Part shown: piece after piece, positions 27,765 through 37,027 of the stretch | Layout: the number at the start of each line of letters is the position of its first letter | Numbering within the stretch: position 1 is the stretch's first letter | Origin: Fretibacter sp964410285 | GTDB taxonomy: Bacteria; Pseudomonadota; Alphaproteobacteria; Caulobacterales; Maricaulaceae | Assembly (NCBI GenBank): GCA_964410285.1 | Contig: CAYPFR010000003.1 | Coordinates: forward strand, 62,001 to 126,000 | DNA: 64,000 nucleotides | Reading direction: 5' to 3' | Position numbers and translations under genes: made by a program | The notes under the pieces: model-generated | The model's input: the letters and a program-made list of their open reading frames with translations, nothing else | Databases searched by the model: none | Told to the model about the DNA's origin: nothing

Positions 27765-29681
27765 ATGACAAAGTTTTTACAGAGTACATTAAGCCGCACA
27801 GCTATCTTACTTGCGTCAACGGGGGCTGCGGCGCTTCTTTTAAGCGCTTGTGAGCGCGGCAACTCTGATTTTGAAGAACTGACCAAGACCGCAGAAGCGA
27901 TGCAAGCCCCCGCAGAGCCAGAGGTTGATAAATATGGCGATCCGACCGGCCCTGCCACAGTGCAACAGGCCCGCGAATTTTTGGCCGAAGCCGAAGAGCA
28001 AATTGAAACACTGAATGCATATGCCGTGCGCGTTTACTGGGTCAATGCCAATTTTATAACCCAGGACACGGATTGGCTGGCGGCCAAAGTTGGCGCAGAG
28101 GGCGCGGCGCTGTCCACCACGCTTGCCAATCGGGCGAAGCGCTATAACGACCTCACCCTGCCTGCTGATATGGCCCGCAAGATGGACGGACTTAAGCGCG
28201 GGAGTAATTTCCCGGCGCCTGACAAACCCGGCGCGGCGACGAAACTTTCGACATTGATGACAAGTCTCGGTAGCCGATACGGCAAGGGACAATTCGAATA
28301 TAAAGGCGAGAGCCTCACACTTGGGCAGGCGTCGGACATTATCGCAAAATCTCGCGACCCCAAGGAGTTACAAGCGGTTTGGGAAGGGTGGCGTACAATC
28401 TCTATGCCCATGAAAAGCGAATATGTCGATATGGTCAAAATCGTCAATGAAGGGGCAAGCGAACTTGGGTTTGAAGACACAGGGGCGCTTTGGCGCTCGG
28501 GCTATGACATGCCAGCCGATGACTTTGTCAAAGAAGCTGACCGCCTCTTTGCGCAGGTTAAGCCTCTGTATGAGCAGCTACATTGTTACACGCGCGCAGA
28601 GCTGAACAAAGAATATGGAGACAATATCGTCCCGCTCGATCAGCCGATTCGCGCAGATTTATTAGGAAACATGTGGGGGCAGAGCTGGGGCAATATCTAT
28701 GATATTGTCGAGCCTAAAGGCGCGCAAAAGGGCGTGGATGTGACGGCGCTTCTTAAGGAGCAGAATTACGACGCGCTAAAAATGGTGAAAACCGCCGAAA
28801 CCTTTTTCACCTCAATGGGTTTCAAGCCCCTGCCAGAAACATTCTATGAGCGTTCACTAATCACCAAACCTGCGGACCGCGAAGTGCAATGCCATGCCTC
28901 AGCATGGAGTATCGACTCCCGCGATGATATTCGCATCAAAATGTGCACCAAGGTCAATGCAGAAGACTTCTCGACGGTTCACCACGAGCTCGGACATAAT
29001 TTTTATCAGCGTGCCTATAAAGACCAATCCGTATTTTTCCATGACGGAGCTAATGATGGTTTCCACGAAGCGATAGGGGATATGATCGCCCTGTCGATTA
29101 CGCCAGACTACCTTGTGAAAATTGGACTACTGGATGAGAAAGACGTACCGGGACCTGATGCCGATCTCTCCTTGCTTTTGCGTCAAGCGATGGACAAAAT
29201 TGCCTTTATTCCTTTCGGCCTGATGGTCGATCAGTGGCGCTGGAAGGTTTTTTCCGGTGAATTATCACCGGCTGAATATAACAGTGGCTGGTGGGAGCTT
29301 CGCGAGAAATATCAAGGCCTGCGCGCGCCGGGCGACAGACCTTCAAATGCCTTTGACCCGGGCGCAAAATACCACATTCCTGGAAACACGCCCTATATGC
29401 GTTATTTCCTCGCCCATATCCTGCAATTCCAGTTCCATCAAGCCGCCTGTGAGCAAGCAGGAGTTGAGGGTCCGCTGCACCGCTGCTCAATTTACGACAA
29501 CAAGGACGTCGGCGCGAGGTTCAAGGCCATGATGGAAATGGGCGCTTCTAAGCCATGGCCAGATGCACTTGAGGCCTTCACTGGTGCGCGGGATATGGAT
29601 GCAACGGCGATTATTGAGTATTTCGCGCCGCTGATGACTTATCTCCAAGAAGAGAACAAAGATCGTCAATGCGGATGGTAG
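27765..29681 (+). CDS. Peptidase M2 (ACE-like) lipoprotein
   Basis: 638 residues. The signal ends in a lipobox LLSAC near residue 29, so it is likely lipid-anchored in the envelope. The catalytic zinc motif is HHELGHNFYQ (HExxH at 407-411), with the third ligand Glu435 in NDGFHEAIGD. AWSIDSRDDIRIKMCTKV and GNTPYMRYFLAHILQFQFH are characteristic of the angiotensin-converting-enzyme family. These are zinc dipeptidyl carboxypeptidases. Bacterial members are known mainly from Xanthomonas-type and marine proteobacteria. Likely a nutrient peptidase, by inference. The length and all key residues are intact. Confidence 0.93.
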   Translation: MTKFLQSTLSRTAILLASTGAAALLLSACERGNSDFEELTKTAEAMQAPAEPEVDKYGDPTGPATVQQAREFLAEAEEQIETLNAYAVRVYWVNANFITQDTDWLAAKVGAEGAALSTTLANRAKRYNDLTLPADMARKMDGLKRGSNFPAPDKPGAATKLSTLMTSLGSRYGKGQFEYKGESLTLGQASDIIAKSRDPKELQAVWEGWRTISMPMKSEYVDMVKIVNEGASELGFEDTGALWRSGYDMPADDFVKEADRLFAQVKPLYEQLHCYTRAELNKEYGDNIVPLDQPIRADLLGNMWGQSWGNIYDIVEPKGAQKGVDVTALLKEQNYDALKMVKTAETFFTSMGFKPLPETFYERSLITKPADREVQCHASAWSIDSRDDIRIKMCTKVNAEDFSTVHHELGHNFYQRAYKDQSVFFHDGANDGFHEAIGDMIALSITPDYLVKIGLLDEKDVPGPDADLSLLLRQAMDKIAFIPFGLMVDQWRWKVFSGELSPAEYNSGWWELREKYQGLRAPGDRPSNAFDPGAKYHIPGNTPYMRYFLAHILQFQFHQAACEQAGVEGPLHRCSIYDNKDVGARFKAMMEMGASKPWPDALEAFTGARDMDATAIIEYFAPLMTYLQEENKDRQCGW

Positions 29682-29708
29682 CAGATTACGAAAGGCTGCG
29701 CCCTACCT

Positions 29709-30407
29709 ATGGCAGACAATAAAGGCCTCAATGATAGCGTCCAACCGCCCTGCCAGCTTTATTTGATTACCCCGCCCGTAATCAAAGATATGAGCGAGTT
29801 TTGCGAGCAGTTAAGCGCCGCTCTCTCTGCCGCGCCAAAGAGGCAAACGCCCGCTTGCCTACAAATACGCCTAAAAGACATTAATGGCACCCCGCTAGAG
29901 GATTCAGCGCTCATTCAGGCGGCGTCTGACATATTGCCTATATGCCGCCAATATGGCGTGAGCGTTCTGATGAACGATCGCCCTGATTTGGCAGCGCATT
30001 GCGGCCTAGACGGCGCCCATATCGGGCAGGATGACATGGACTATTTTTCATCCAGAGAGCTGCTTGGCGGGGATGCCATCATCGGCGTGACCTGCCATAA
30101 TAGCCGCGAATTAGCGTTTCAGGCCGCGCAGGCCGGCGCGGATTATGTGGCCTTTGGCGCGTTTTTCGAAACGCAAACCAAAAGCCCCAAATCCCGCGCA
30201 GAACTGGAGATTTTGCAATGGTGGCATCAAGCTGTCGAGATACCGAGCGTCGCAATTGGCGGAATAAATGTCAGCAACGCGCGGCAAGTGATAGCCGCAG
30301 GGGCGGATTTTATTGCGGTGAGTTCGGGCGTGTGGACCCACCCCAAAGGCCCCGCCGAGGCCATCAAAGCACTTTCACAGCTCTGTTTAGATCACTCGCC
30401 CTGCTGA
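29709..30407 (+). CDS. thiE: Thiamine-phosphate synthase-like protein
   Basis: 232 residues. A TIM barrel joining the pyrimidine and thiazole phosphates of thiamine. Matching segments: LQIRLKDING, LMNDRPDLAAHCGLDGAHIGQDD, GVTCHNSRELAFQAAQAGADYVAFGAFFETQTK, and VAIGGINVSNARQVIAAGADFIAVSSGVW. The usual GPVFPTxTK appears as GAFFETQTK, and the lysine of LRxK is present. No other thiamine gene is near, so a stand-alone copy is inferred. It begins 27 bases after the M2 peptidase. Confidence 0.88.
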   Translation: MADNKGLNDSVQPPCQLYLITPPVIKDMSEFCEQLSAALSAAPKRQTPACLQIRLKDINGTPLEDSALIQAASDILPICRQYGVSVLMNDRPDLAAHCGLDGAHIGQDDMDYFSSRELLGGDAIIGVTCHNSRELAFQAAQAGADYVAFGAFFETQTKSPKSRAELEILQWWHQAVEIPSVAIGGINVSNARQVIAAGADFIAVSSGVWTHPKGPAEAIKALSQLCLDHSPC

Positions 30408-31426
30408 GCGCAGCGGCCTTTACTCTCCCGATGATCAGCGCGCCGGCTTATGCCAGTCCTGATATCAGTCTCGCCGCGTCAAAAAACGGATTACCCTCCG
30501 CTGATTTTGACGCCGCTCTTTCTGCCTATCGCGCGGGTGATTTTGACCTTGCCCTCTCCAGCGCCAAACTAGCAGGCACCGCCGGTGATACAGACGCCAT
30601 GGTTCTGGCAGGAACAATCTTGATGAACGGCGAGTCGGGATTGATAAATGATAAGGAAGCTGCCGACTGGTTGCGGCGCGCCGCCAATCTGAACAATAGC
30701 GATGCGCAGCTAGCGCTCGGTAAAATGGCACTGAAATCACGGGGCGGGCTTTCGCCCAGCGACGCCATGGGGTTTTTCTCAGCCGCCTCACAAGCAGGGC
30801 GCGCCGAAGCGCGACGCGCCATTGGGGAAATGTATATGAAAGGGATTGGCATCGCTCCTGATCCTGAAAAAGCCAAGAGCTGGCTAACCCAAGCGGCGGA
30901 CGCCGGCGACGGTGCCGGCGCAAAGGCCATGGGCGATAGCCTATTTGAGAGCGACCCGAAAGCGGCGCTGGTTTGGTATGAAAAGGCCGCTGCCGCTGGC
31001 AATAATGAAGCCGCATATATCGCCGCCATTATGTATGCTGAAAATTATGAAATCCGGCCGAACTCCGCCAAGGCTGCGATTTTACTGCGCCAAGCGGCCG
31101 AAAGCGGCATCGCGGGAGCGCAGGCCGATTATGGCCTTTTGGTCTATCAGGGCGCGGGCGCGCCGCGCAGCATTGAAGGCGCGGCGGAGTGGTTTAAAAA
31201 ATCTGCGATGGGCGGCGACGCTGAAGGCCAGTTTCTTTATGCCTTTACCCTCGCCAAAGGTGAAGGCGTGCCTCAGAATTTCGAAGACGCCTATTATTGG
31301 CTTTTGAAATCAGGTCAGAGCGGCGTTGATGATTATGATCTGGACCGCAAAAAATTGCGTGAGCGCCTCGAGGCAAATGTAGATCCAAATATCCTTACCC
31401 GCGCGCGTGTCCGCGCAAGCCAGTAG
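30332..31426 (+). CDS. Exported Sel1-repeat protein
   Basis: 364 residues from a GTG at 30332, preceded by GGTGAG. This start gives a signal peptide with a basic start and the core SLALLSAAAFTLPMISAPAYA. The ATG inside that core would destroy the signal, so GTG is preferred although it overlaps thiE by 76 bases. The rest is at least six Sel1-type repeats (A..WL..AA..G.A.A...LG patterns, for example PEKAKSWLTQAADAGDGAGAKAMG). Sel1 solenoids serve as protein scaffolds; the partner is unknown. Confidence 0.72.
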   Translation: MDPPQRPRRGHQSTFTALFRSLALLSAAAFTLPMISAPAYASPDISLAASKNGLPSADFDAALSAYRAGDFDLALSSAKLAGTAGDTDAMVLAGTILMNGESGLINDKEAADWLRRAANLNNSDAQLALGKMALKSRGGLSPSDAMGFFSAASQAGRAEARRAIGEMYMKGIGIAPDPEKAKSWLTQAADAGDGAGAKAMGDSLFESDPKAALVWYEKAAAAGNNEAAYIAAIMYAENYEIRPNSAKAAILLRQAAESGIAGAQADYGLLVYQGAGAPRSIEGAAEWFKKSAMGGDAEGQFLYAFTLAKGEGVPQNFEDAYYWLLKSGQSGVDDYDLDRKKLRERLEANVDPNILTRARVRASQ

Positions 31427-31458
31427 CGCCAATTACTTTGTTGCGGGGCTACCCATAA

Positions 31459-31479
31459 GCCAATTAAAGTTTTATTGGC
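31459..31479. terminator. Inverted repeat between convergent Sel1 and hydrolase genes
   Basis: GCCAAT and ATTGGC flank an AT-rich centre with further A/T pairing, giving a stem of about eight pairs with one mismatch. It lies between two convergent stops. No clear T run, so termination is only probable. Confidence 0.3.
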
Positions 31480-31500
31480 AGAAGGCCGGTAAATCGCGCC

Positions 31501-32247
31501 CTAGCTGGCGATGACTGCGCCGTGCATGCCAAAGACTTCGTTCAGCAAATCCTGGCTCACAAGCGCGGCGCGCTGGGCGTTTTTCTCATGATACTTCAAG
31601 CCAAGTTTTTTATCATTTGCCTCGGGCACCATGAAAGCATGAGTGGTATTGCCAAAGCCAAGGAACTGCCAATCTTCACACTTGGAGGCGCTCATTTCCG
31701 ACGCAAAATCAGTAACTTGCGAATGAGGCACCATAGGGTCATCCCAGCCATGTGCGACAAGAATTTTGGACTTCATCTTTTTGGGTTTCGCCCCTTTGGG
31801 CGCATCAAGCAAACCATGGAATGAAATCGCTGCCTTCAAATCAAGGCCCGCCCGCGCCATATCAAGGGCGCAGAGCCCGCCAAAACAAAAGCCAATCGCC
31901 GCGAGGTGATCTGCATCAACCTGCTCGAGGGCAGATGCCGCCTTAACGCCGGCTTTCAGCCGCTTGAGAAGCGCGGCACGGTCCTCTTTCAGCGGGCCCA
32001 TCAAGGCCATTTTCTCATCTGTTGTTTCGGGCAAGGCCCCATCGCCGTAATTATCGAGCGCAAAGCCAACATAGCCTAGCGCCGCCATTTGAATGGCCTG
32101 ATCTTGCGCAAAACCGTCTAGTCCGCCCCACGCATGATTAATCAAAACACAGGGTTTTGGATCTGCATATGTTTCGTCCCATGCCAGATAACCGATGCAA
32201 TTTTGGCTGCCGTCTTTATACTCAACCGGCTTTGTTACAATATTCAT
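31501..32247 (-). CDS. Dienelactone hydrolase family protein
   Basis: 248 residues, cytoplasmic alpha/beta hydrolase. The nucleophile is a cysteine in GFCFGG (Cys121). The acid is Asp170 in HGWDDPMV and the base His203 in TTHAF, the DLH triad. VLINHAWGGLDGF supplies the oxyanion region. The family cleaves dienelactones in aromatic breakdown but has many other members. No aromatic genes are adjacent, so the substrate is open. Confidence 0.85.
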   Translation of the reverse strand: MNIVTKPVEYKDGSQNCIGYLAWDETYADPKPCVLINHAWGGLDGFAQDQAIQMAALGYVGFALDNYGDGALPETTDEKMALMGPLKEDRAALLKRLKAGVKAASALEQVDADHLAAIGFCFGGLCALDMARAGLDLKAAISFHGLLDAPKGAKPKKMKSKILVAHGWDDPMVPHSQVTDFASEMSASKCEDWQFLGFGNTTHAFMVPEANDKKLGLKYHEKNAQRAALVSQDLLNEVFGMHGAVIAS

Positions 32248-32453
32248 CGATTTCTCCCGAACGCATTTGAATTTTTACTTAGCCAGCATATAGGGAGGGC
32301 CGCAAGATAGGTCAATGCACGGGCACTGCTAGGCACACCCGCGCACAGCTATCCCCCTGAAATTCGCGCGAAATATCAGGCAAATCCCAGTGCGTTAACT
32401 GATTATTAGCCATAGTGACCGAGACTTATCGTCATTCCATTATGGAGAGTTAC

Positions 32454-33422
32454 ATGTCTGTATTGTCCCGCGCTCTGATGCTGTCAGCCGCTGCCGTATT
32501 GGCGGCCTGCGCCACCGCCCAAGAAAATCCGCATTACAAATATTCGACCAAATACAAGGGTGACGCGCCTAATTCGGCCTATGCCTCCAACACTGCCTCG
32601 CAGCACGGCGCAGCGACCCACGCAACGGTCCAATCCGCTAGCTACCAATCTACGGCGAGTTCAGCGCCGCTAAGCTATACAAGAAATGCGCCCCAAACCG
32701 GTACAGCCAATTCAATTACAGTCCACAATGCGGGCGTTCAAAGCGCCCCGGCCTTACATAGCGCCTCGGGCCAAACCTTGTCCTCACACATTTCTTCTGG
32801 CCAAATCCTGACGGATCAAGCCGTATCAGCCCACTCCGCAGTAACGCAGAGTGCGGCCTACCAAGTGCCCCTTCAAAACACGGGGTCTGGCGGCGCTCCA
32901 GTCTACTCCCGCATCAGCGCAACTTGCGTGACTACCGGACAACAAGGGACACTGGACTGTACCCCGCAATCAATTTCAATCGGTACGCAAACCGCGCAAA
33001 TCACCCGCCCTTATAAGACGCTGCAGATCACTGGCGCTGAGACAATCATAGCCGCAAATACATCTGGCCAAAACACAAGCAGCTATGCGGCGGCGCAATA
33101 TACAGCGGTCAGTTCAACGGGGCAGGATATTCAAGGTACGCCCGGATATGAAGCTATGAAAAATGTCGAAACCGGCATCTCAGAAGAGGCCGCGCCCGCC
33201 CGCGCTGAAGTGGTAAATGCCCGTGCAATGGATTTACAGTCTAGCCAGCAAAACACATTTGCCCTCGGCCGCAGCCATGTCGTTAGAAAAGGCGATACTG
33301 TCTATAGTTTCTCGCGCCAATTATGCAGCTCCATTGAGGACATCAAGAATATGAACGGACTGGACGCCAGTTTTGGCCTTAAAATCGGTCAAACGATTCG
33401 CCTTCCTGCCTCAAATTGCTAA
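32454..33422 (+). CDS. LysM-domain lipoprotein with Ser/Thr/Gln-rich middle
   Basis: 322 residues. The ATG at 32454 has GGAGAG seven bases upstream, and the signal MSVLSRALMLSAAAVLAAC ends in a lipobox. About 200 residues of low-complexity Ser/Thr/Ala/Gln sequence follow, with recurring QSA/HSA units, probably disordered and spanning the periplasm. The last 45 residues are a LysM domain (HVVRKGDTVYSFSRQLCSSIEDIKNMNGL), which binds peptidoglycan. A Cys pair in this domain could form a disulfide. The layout suggests an envelope tether or a cell-wall enzyme activator of the NlpD kind, but without an M23 domain. Confidence 0.75.
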   Translation: MSVLSRALMLSAAAVLAACATAQENPHYKYSTKYKGDAPNSAYASNTASQHGAATHATVQSASYQSTASSAPLSYTRNAPQTGTANSITVHNAGVQSAPALHSASGQTLSSHISSGQILTDQAVSAHSAVTQSAAYQVPLQNTGSGGAPVYSRISATCVTTGQQGTLDCTPQSISIGTQTAQITRPYKTLQITGAETIIAANTSGQNTSSYAAAQYTAVSSTGQDIQGTPGYEAMKNVETGISEEAAPARAEVVNARAMDLQSSQQNTFALGRSHVVRKGDTVYSFSRQLCSSIEDIKNMNGLDASFGLKIGQTIRLPASNC

Positions 33423-33651
33423 GTCCTTCAGCTGTCTTCCGTCAATTGGGGCCGCTTTGATTGAGTGTCTAGGGTGGACATTCCCGCCTTACCTCCGAGG
33501 TCAAAGCTGAAGCTGTGTACGCGCTGGCTGGCGCGCCCCATATCTTATAAAGATTATATCATAAAAGCTGTGCATTTACCGTGAAGGCAGTGTAAACTTA
33601 ATTATTACGTATATGAAATATATAATTCGTATTCAAAGCATTGGGGAATAA

Positions 33652-35064
33652 ATGCGAAACAGATTTGCCAAAATACTCGCAACAGTCGGCCCCGCCAGCG
33701 CGGCACCGGATACGCTTCGGCTATTGCATGATGTCGGCGTGGATGCCTTTCGGCTGAACTTCAGCCACGGCGATCATAAAGATCATGCGCGCTCTGTCGC
33801 CGCGATCAGAAATATCCAAAAGGAGACCGGCACTCCAATTTGTATTGTCGCGGATATGCAGGGCCCAAAGCTGCGTGTGGGTGAATTCACACAGGGACAA
33901 ACCGAGCTTCGATACGGCGAGGCAATAAAGCTATATCTGGGCGCAGACGGCGGCACACAGGGGCGCATACCCATCAATCACCCAGAGCTTTTCAAAGCGA
34001 TGGAACCCGGTCATCAGCTTAAATTTGACGACGGTAAGCTCATGGTTACCATTGTCTCCAATGACGGCAAAGAGATGAGTGCTCGCGTCGACGTGCCCGG
34101 CGTTTTGAAAAACAAAAAGGGCATTAACGTGATTGGCGTGACCCTGCCCATGTCGGCCATGACCGAGAAAGACCGCAAAGACATGGTTTTCGCCCTCTCG
34201 ATGGACGTGGACTATATTGCCCTTTCCTTTGTGCAAACGGCGCAAGACGTCGTCGATGCACGCAAGATCATCGGAGAAAAAGCGGCAATCATCGTGAAGA
34301 TAGAAAAGCCGTCAGCCGTCAATGATCTTGATGAAATCCTAGAACATACGGACGCCGTTATGGTGGCACGCGGAGACCTAGGTGTTGAATTGCCGCTCGA
34401 GATGGTGCCCGTTGTACAGCGTCAGATCATTCGGGCCGCCCGCCGCCTTGGCAAGCCCGTGATTGTCGCCACTCATATGCTCGAGTCCATGATTGACGCC
34501 CCCACGCCCACCCGCGCGGAGGCCTCTGACGTGGCCACAGCGATCTATCAAGGTGCAGATGCGGTCATGCTCTCTGCTGAAACGGCGGTGGGACGCCATC
34601 CCGCGACAGCCGTTGCTATCATGGACCGCATTATTTCCGCTGCGGAAGCCGATCCCGAGTTTTGGAATTATTTTAGCTCCCGCGCCCTACCGCATGATGC
34701 GACGGGTGAAGATGCGATTTCAATATCCGTGCGCAGCATAGCGCAAATCATGGCCTGTAAGGCGGTGCTGGGATATACGCTAACGGGCTCGACTGTGCAG
34801 CGCATATCACGCGAGCGCCCGCCATGCCGTATCCTCGGCCTGACACCGCGCGCACTCACGGCGAGCCGCATGGCGCTTTCTTGGGGGGTCATGCCGGTTG
34901 TTACCCATGACCCGTCTAATTTCGATAATATGCTGGATATTGCAAGGGATGCCGCGCGTGAAAAAGCCGGAGCCAAAACAGGCGACAATATCCTGATTTC
35001 CGCGGGGATTCCCTTCGGGATAGCCGGCTCGACGAATACGCTCAAGATTGACACGCTGACCTAA
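33652..35064 (+). CDS. pyk: Pyruvate kinase
   Basis: 470 residues. Makes pyruvate and ATP from phosphoenolpyruvate and ADP. Signature segments: KILATVGPAS, RLNFSHGDHKDH, IIVKIEKPSAV with the catalytic Lys, MVARGDLGVELP, and ATHMLESMIDAPTPTRAEASDVATAI. The ATG follows GGGGAA. The 229-base upstream gap is AT-rich near the gene and probably contains its promoter. The C-terminal domain is complete. Confidence 0.96.
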   Translation: MRNRFAKILATVGPASAAPDTLRLLHDVGVDAFRLNFSHGDHKDHARSVAAIRNIQKETGTPICIVADMQGPKLRVGEFTQGQTELRYGEAIKLYLGADGGTQGRIPINHPELFKAMEPGHQLKFDDGKLMVTIVSNDGKEMSARVDVPGVLKNKKGINVIGVTLPMSAMTEKDRKDMVFALSMDVDYIALSFVQTAQDVVDARKIIGEKAAIIVKIEKPSAVNDLDEILEHTDAVMVARGDLGVELPLEMVPVVQRQIIRAARRLGKPVIVATHMLESMIDAPTPTRAEASDVATAIYQGADAVMLSAETAVGRHPATAVAIMDRIISAAEADPEFWNYFSSRALPHDATGEDAISISVRSIAQIMACKAVLGYTLTGSTVQRISRERPPCRILGLTPRALTASRMALSWGVMPVVTHDPSNFDNMLDIARDAAREKAGAKTGDNILISAGIPFGIAGSTNTLKIDTLT

Positions 35065-35108
35065 TCTCAAACCGGCGCGGAAGCAAAGCGCCCTCAGCCC
35101 GCGCGCGT

Positions 35109-36440
35109 TTAGAGCAGCGTAGGGTCGACGCGGGCTTGCACCACGCGCTTAACAGTTAGTCCCTGAACGATAATCGAAAACACCACCACGCCATAGGTCG
35201 CGGCAAGGATTACAGGCTTTTGCGGGACAGGCGGCAGAGACAACGCTAAAGCCACAGAAATGCCGCCACGCAGGCCGCCCCATGTCAGCACGGGAATGGC
35301 TCCTTTGGTGAAGTCTTTGAACAACCCCAAAAACCGCATTGGCACAGAAACGGCCATGAATCGCGCCGCCAAAACAAGTGGAATACAGGCCAGCATAATC
35401 ATGCCAAACTTCGGCGAGATCCCCAGCACAAGAATTTCCAGGCCAATCAATAGAAACAAAACAGAATTAAGAATTTCATCGATCATCTCCCAAAACCCAA
35501 AGAGATGGCTTCGCGTATGATCGCTCATTGCGAATGAGGCGCCTTTATTGCCGACCAAAAGTCCGGTTATGACAACGGCAATTGGGCCAGAGAGATGCAG
35601 CCGTTGCGCCAAGGCATAAGTCCCCGCGACAATCCCCAGAGAGATCAAAATTTCGATCGCATGTTCATCAATTTTAGCCATCATCTGATAGGCCAGCCAT
35701 CCAGTAAACGCGCCCAAAACCGCGCCGCCGCCGGCCTCCACAAAAAATAATTTTGCTATTGATAGCGGATCAACGCCGCCTCCGTGCCCCTGTGCGTGGC
35801 CCCCTTCATGCGCTGCTGCGCCTGCGGCCGCATGCCCGAGATCTGCCCCTGCGCCCGTTGTTCCGACGGCAACAGCCACGGCAATCGTGAAAATCACAAC
35901 CCCAACCCCGTCATTAAAGAGGCTTTCGCCCGCGATTTTGGCTTCCAGACTATGGGGCATATTTACGGTTTTTAAAATAGACAGGACCGCCACAGGGTCC
36001 GTAGGGCTTATAAGGGCGCCAAAGACGATTGCCCAACTATAGGGGACCGCAACGCCCAGCGCATTGGCCAGCCAGTAAAACCCTGTCCCGACGATAAATG
36101 TGGAGAGCAATACGCCAATTGTCGCCATAGAGCCGATCGCCCATTTTGCGGACTTTAGGAGGCTCATATCCACATGAAGCGCGCCCGCGAACAACAAAAA
36201 GGCCAGCATGCCGTTCATAACGGTGGCGTTGAAATCGATCTGCCCAATCGCGTTTTGCAATGTTTCAGTCAGGCCGAGGCTCGGGAAAACGGCTTGTAGG
36301 GCCATGAGCGCGAATGACGCCAAAAGCGCCATTAAAAGCAGGCCAATCGTGTGCGGTAGCTTGATAAAAGCGTGATTAAACCATGAAAACCCGCCCGAGA
36401 GCACGAGCAGTAGCGCTGCAATTTCAAAGAGTGTTAACAT
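35109..36440 (-). CDS. CPA1-family Na+/H+ antiporter with His-rich loop
   Basis: 443 residues with about twelve hydrophobic segments. The transport core has ALISPTDPVAVLSIL and GESLFNDGVGVVIF, the NhaP/CPA1 signatures, with acidic residues for ion exchange. A loop at about 203-222 reads GHAAAGAAAHEGGHAQGHGG, unusually rich in His and Gly, and could bind a metal or sense pH. The ATG at 36440 has GCGGGGAA upstream; a TTG 24 bases earlier is less likely. It converges on pyk. Confidence 0.88.
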   Translation of the reverse strand: MLTLFEIAALLLVLSGGFSWFNHAFIKLPHTIGLLLMALLASFALMALQAVFPSLGLTETLQNAIGQIDFNATVMNGMLAFLLFAGALHVDMSLLKSAKWAIGSMATIGVLLSTFIVGTGFYWLANALGVAVPYSWAIVFGALISPTDPVAVLSILKTVNMPHSLEAKIAGESLFNDGVGVVIFTIAVAVAVGTTGAGADLGHAAAGAAAHEGGHAQGHGGGVDPLSIAKLFFVEAGGGAVLGAFTGWLAYQMMAKIDEHAIEILISLGIVAGTYALAQRLHLSGPIAVVITGLLVGNKGASFAMSDHTRSHLFGFWEMIDEILNSVLFLLIGLEILVLGISPKFGMIMLACIPLVLAARFMAVSVPMRFLGLFKDFTKGAIPVLTWGGLRGGISVALALSLPPVPQKPVILAATYGVVVFSIIVQGLTVKRVVQARVDPTLL

Positions 36441-36592
36441 ATTTCCCCGCTCTGTTTTCCCCAATAGGCCACGACAATAAACATGTTCGGGCGCGGCGTG
36501 AAGCTAAGATTTGGTAAAGAATTGTATTGGGGTTTTGAAATCTGCTATTAATGTGTAAGAAGGGGGCGAAAGAAACTGCAAGAACGGGCGTG

Positions 36593-36985
36593 ATGTTTAC
36601 TCATGACGACATATTAACTCCTCTGGCCATCACGGTCATTATTGACACAAAAGTGCGCGATCCCGAGATCGAAGCTTTTGTGCTGCAAGCCCTTGCCTTG
36701 ATCGAGCTTTTTGAGATTGATCCGATGAACCCGACCGAGCTGAAAAAGTGGTTTGCCGCCAATCGTGACAAGATTAGCGATACGCTCAATGGTCCGCGCC
36801 GCAACACCATGGTCCTGCGCGCTTTGTCAAAGTTCAAAGACGAGGTTCACATGGAAAACATGTATGATGCGATGGTACAAATTTCACTCAGCGATGATGA
36901 ATACCGAGCAGAAGAATCTGATCTTGTGAAATCAGCCGCAAGTCTTTGGGGTTACAACCGCCCGCCCATCAAAGTGATGCGCTAG
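36593..36985 (+). CDS. TerB-like protein
   Basis: 130 residues, mostly helical and acidic, resembling the TerB/DjlA N-terminal helical fold: DPEIEAFVLQALALIELFEID followed by EVHMENMYDAMVQISLSDDEYRAEESDLVKSAASLWGY. The Asp/Glu-rich second half fits the metal-binding face of TerB. Members are linked to tellurite resistance and stress but mostly have unknown roles. The ATG at 36593 is preferred; an in-frame start 42 bases earlier adds a basic tail. The family call is moderate. Confidence 0.6.
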   Translation: MFTHDDILTPLAITVIIDTKVRDPEIEAFVLQALALIELFEIDPMNPTELKKWFAANRDKISDTLNGPRRNTMVLRALSKFKDEVHMENMYDAMVQISLSDDEYRAEESDLVKSAASLWGYNRPPIKVMR

Positions 36986-37027
36986 CCGCGCCCGATTTGC
37001 TGCGCCGTGCCTCGCTTGGCCCGCTCT

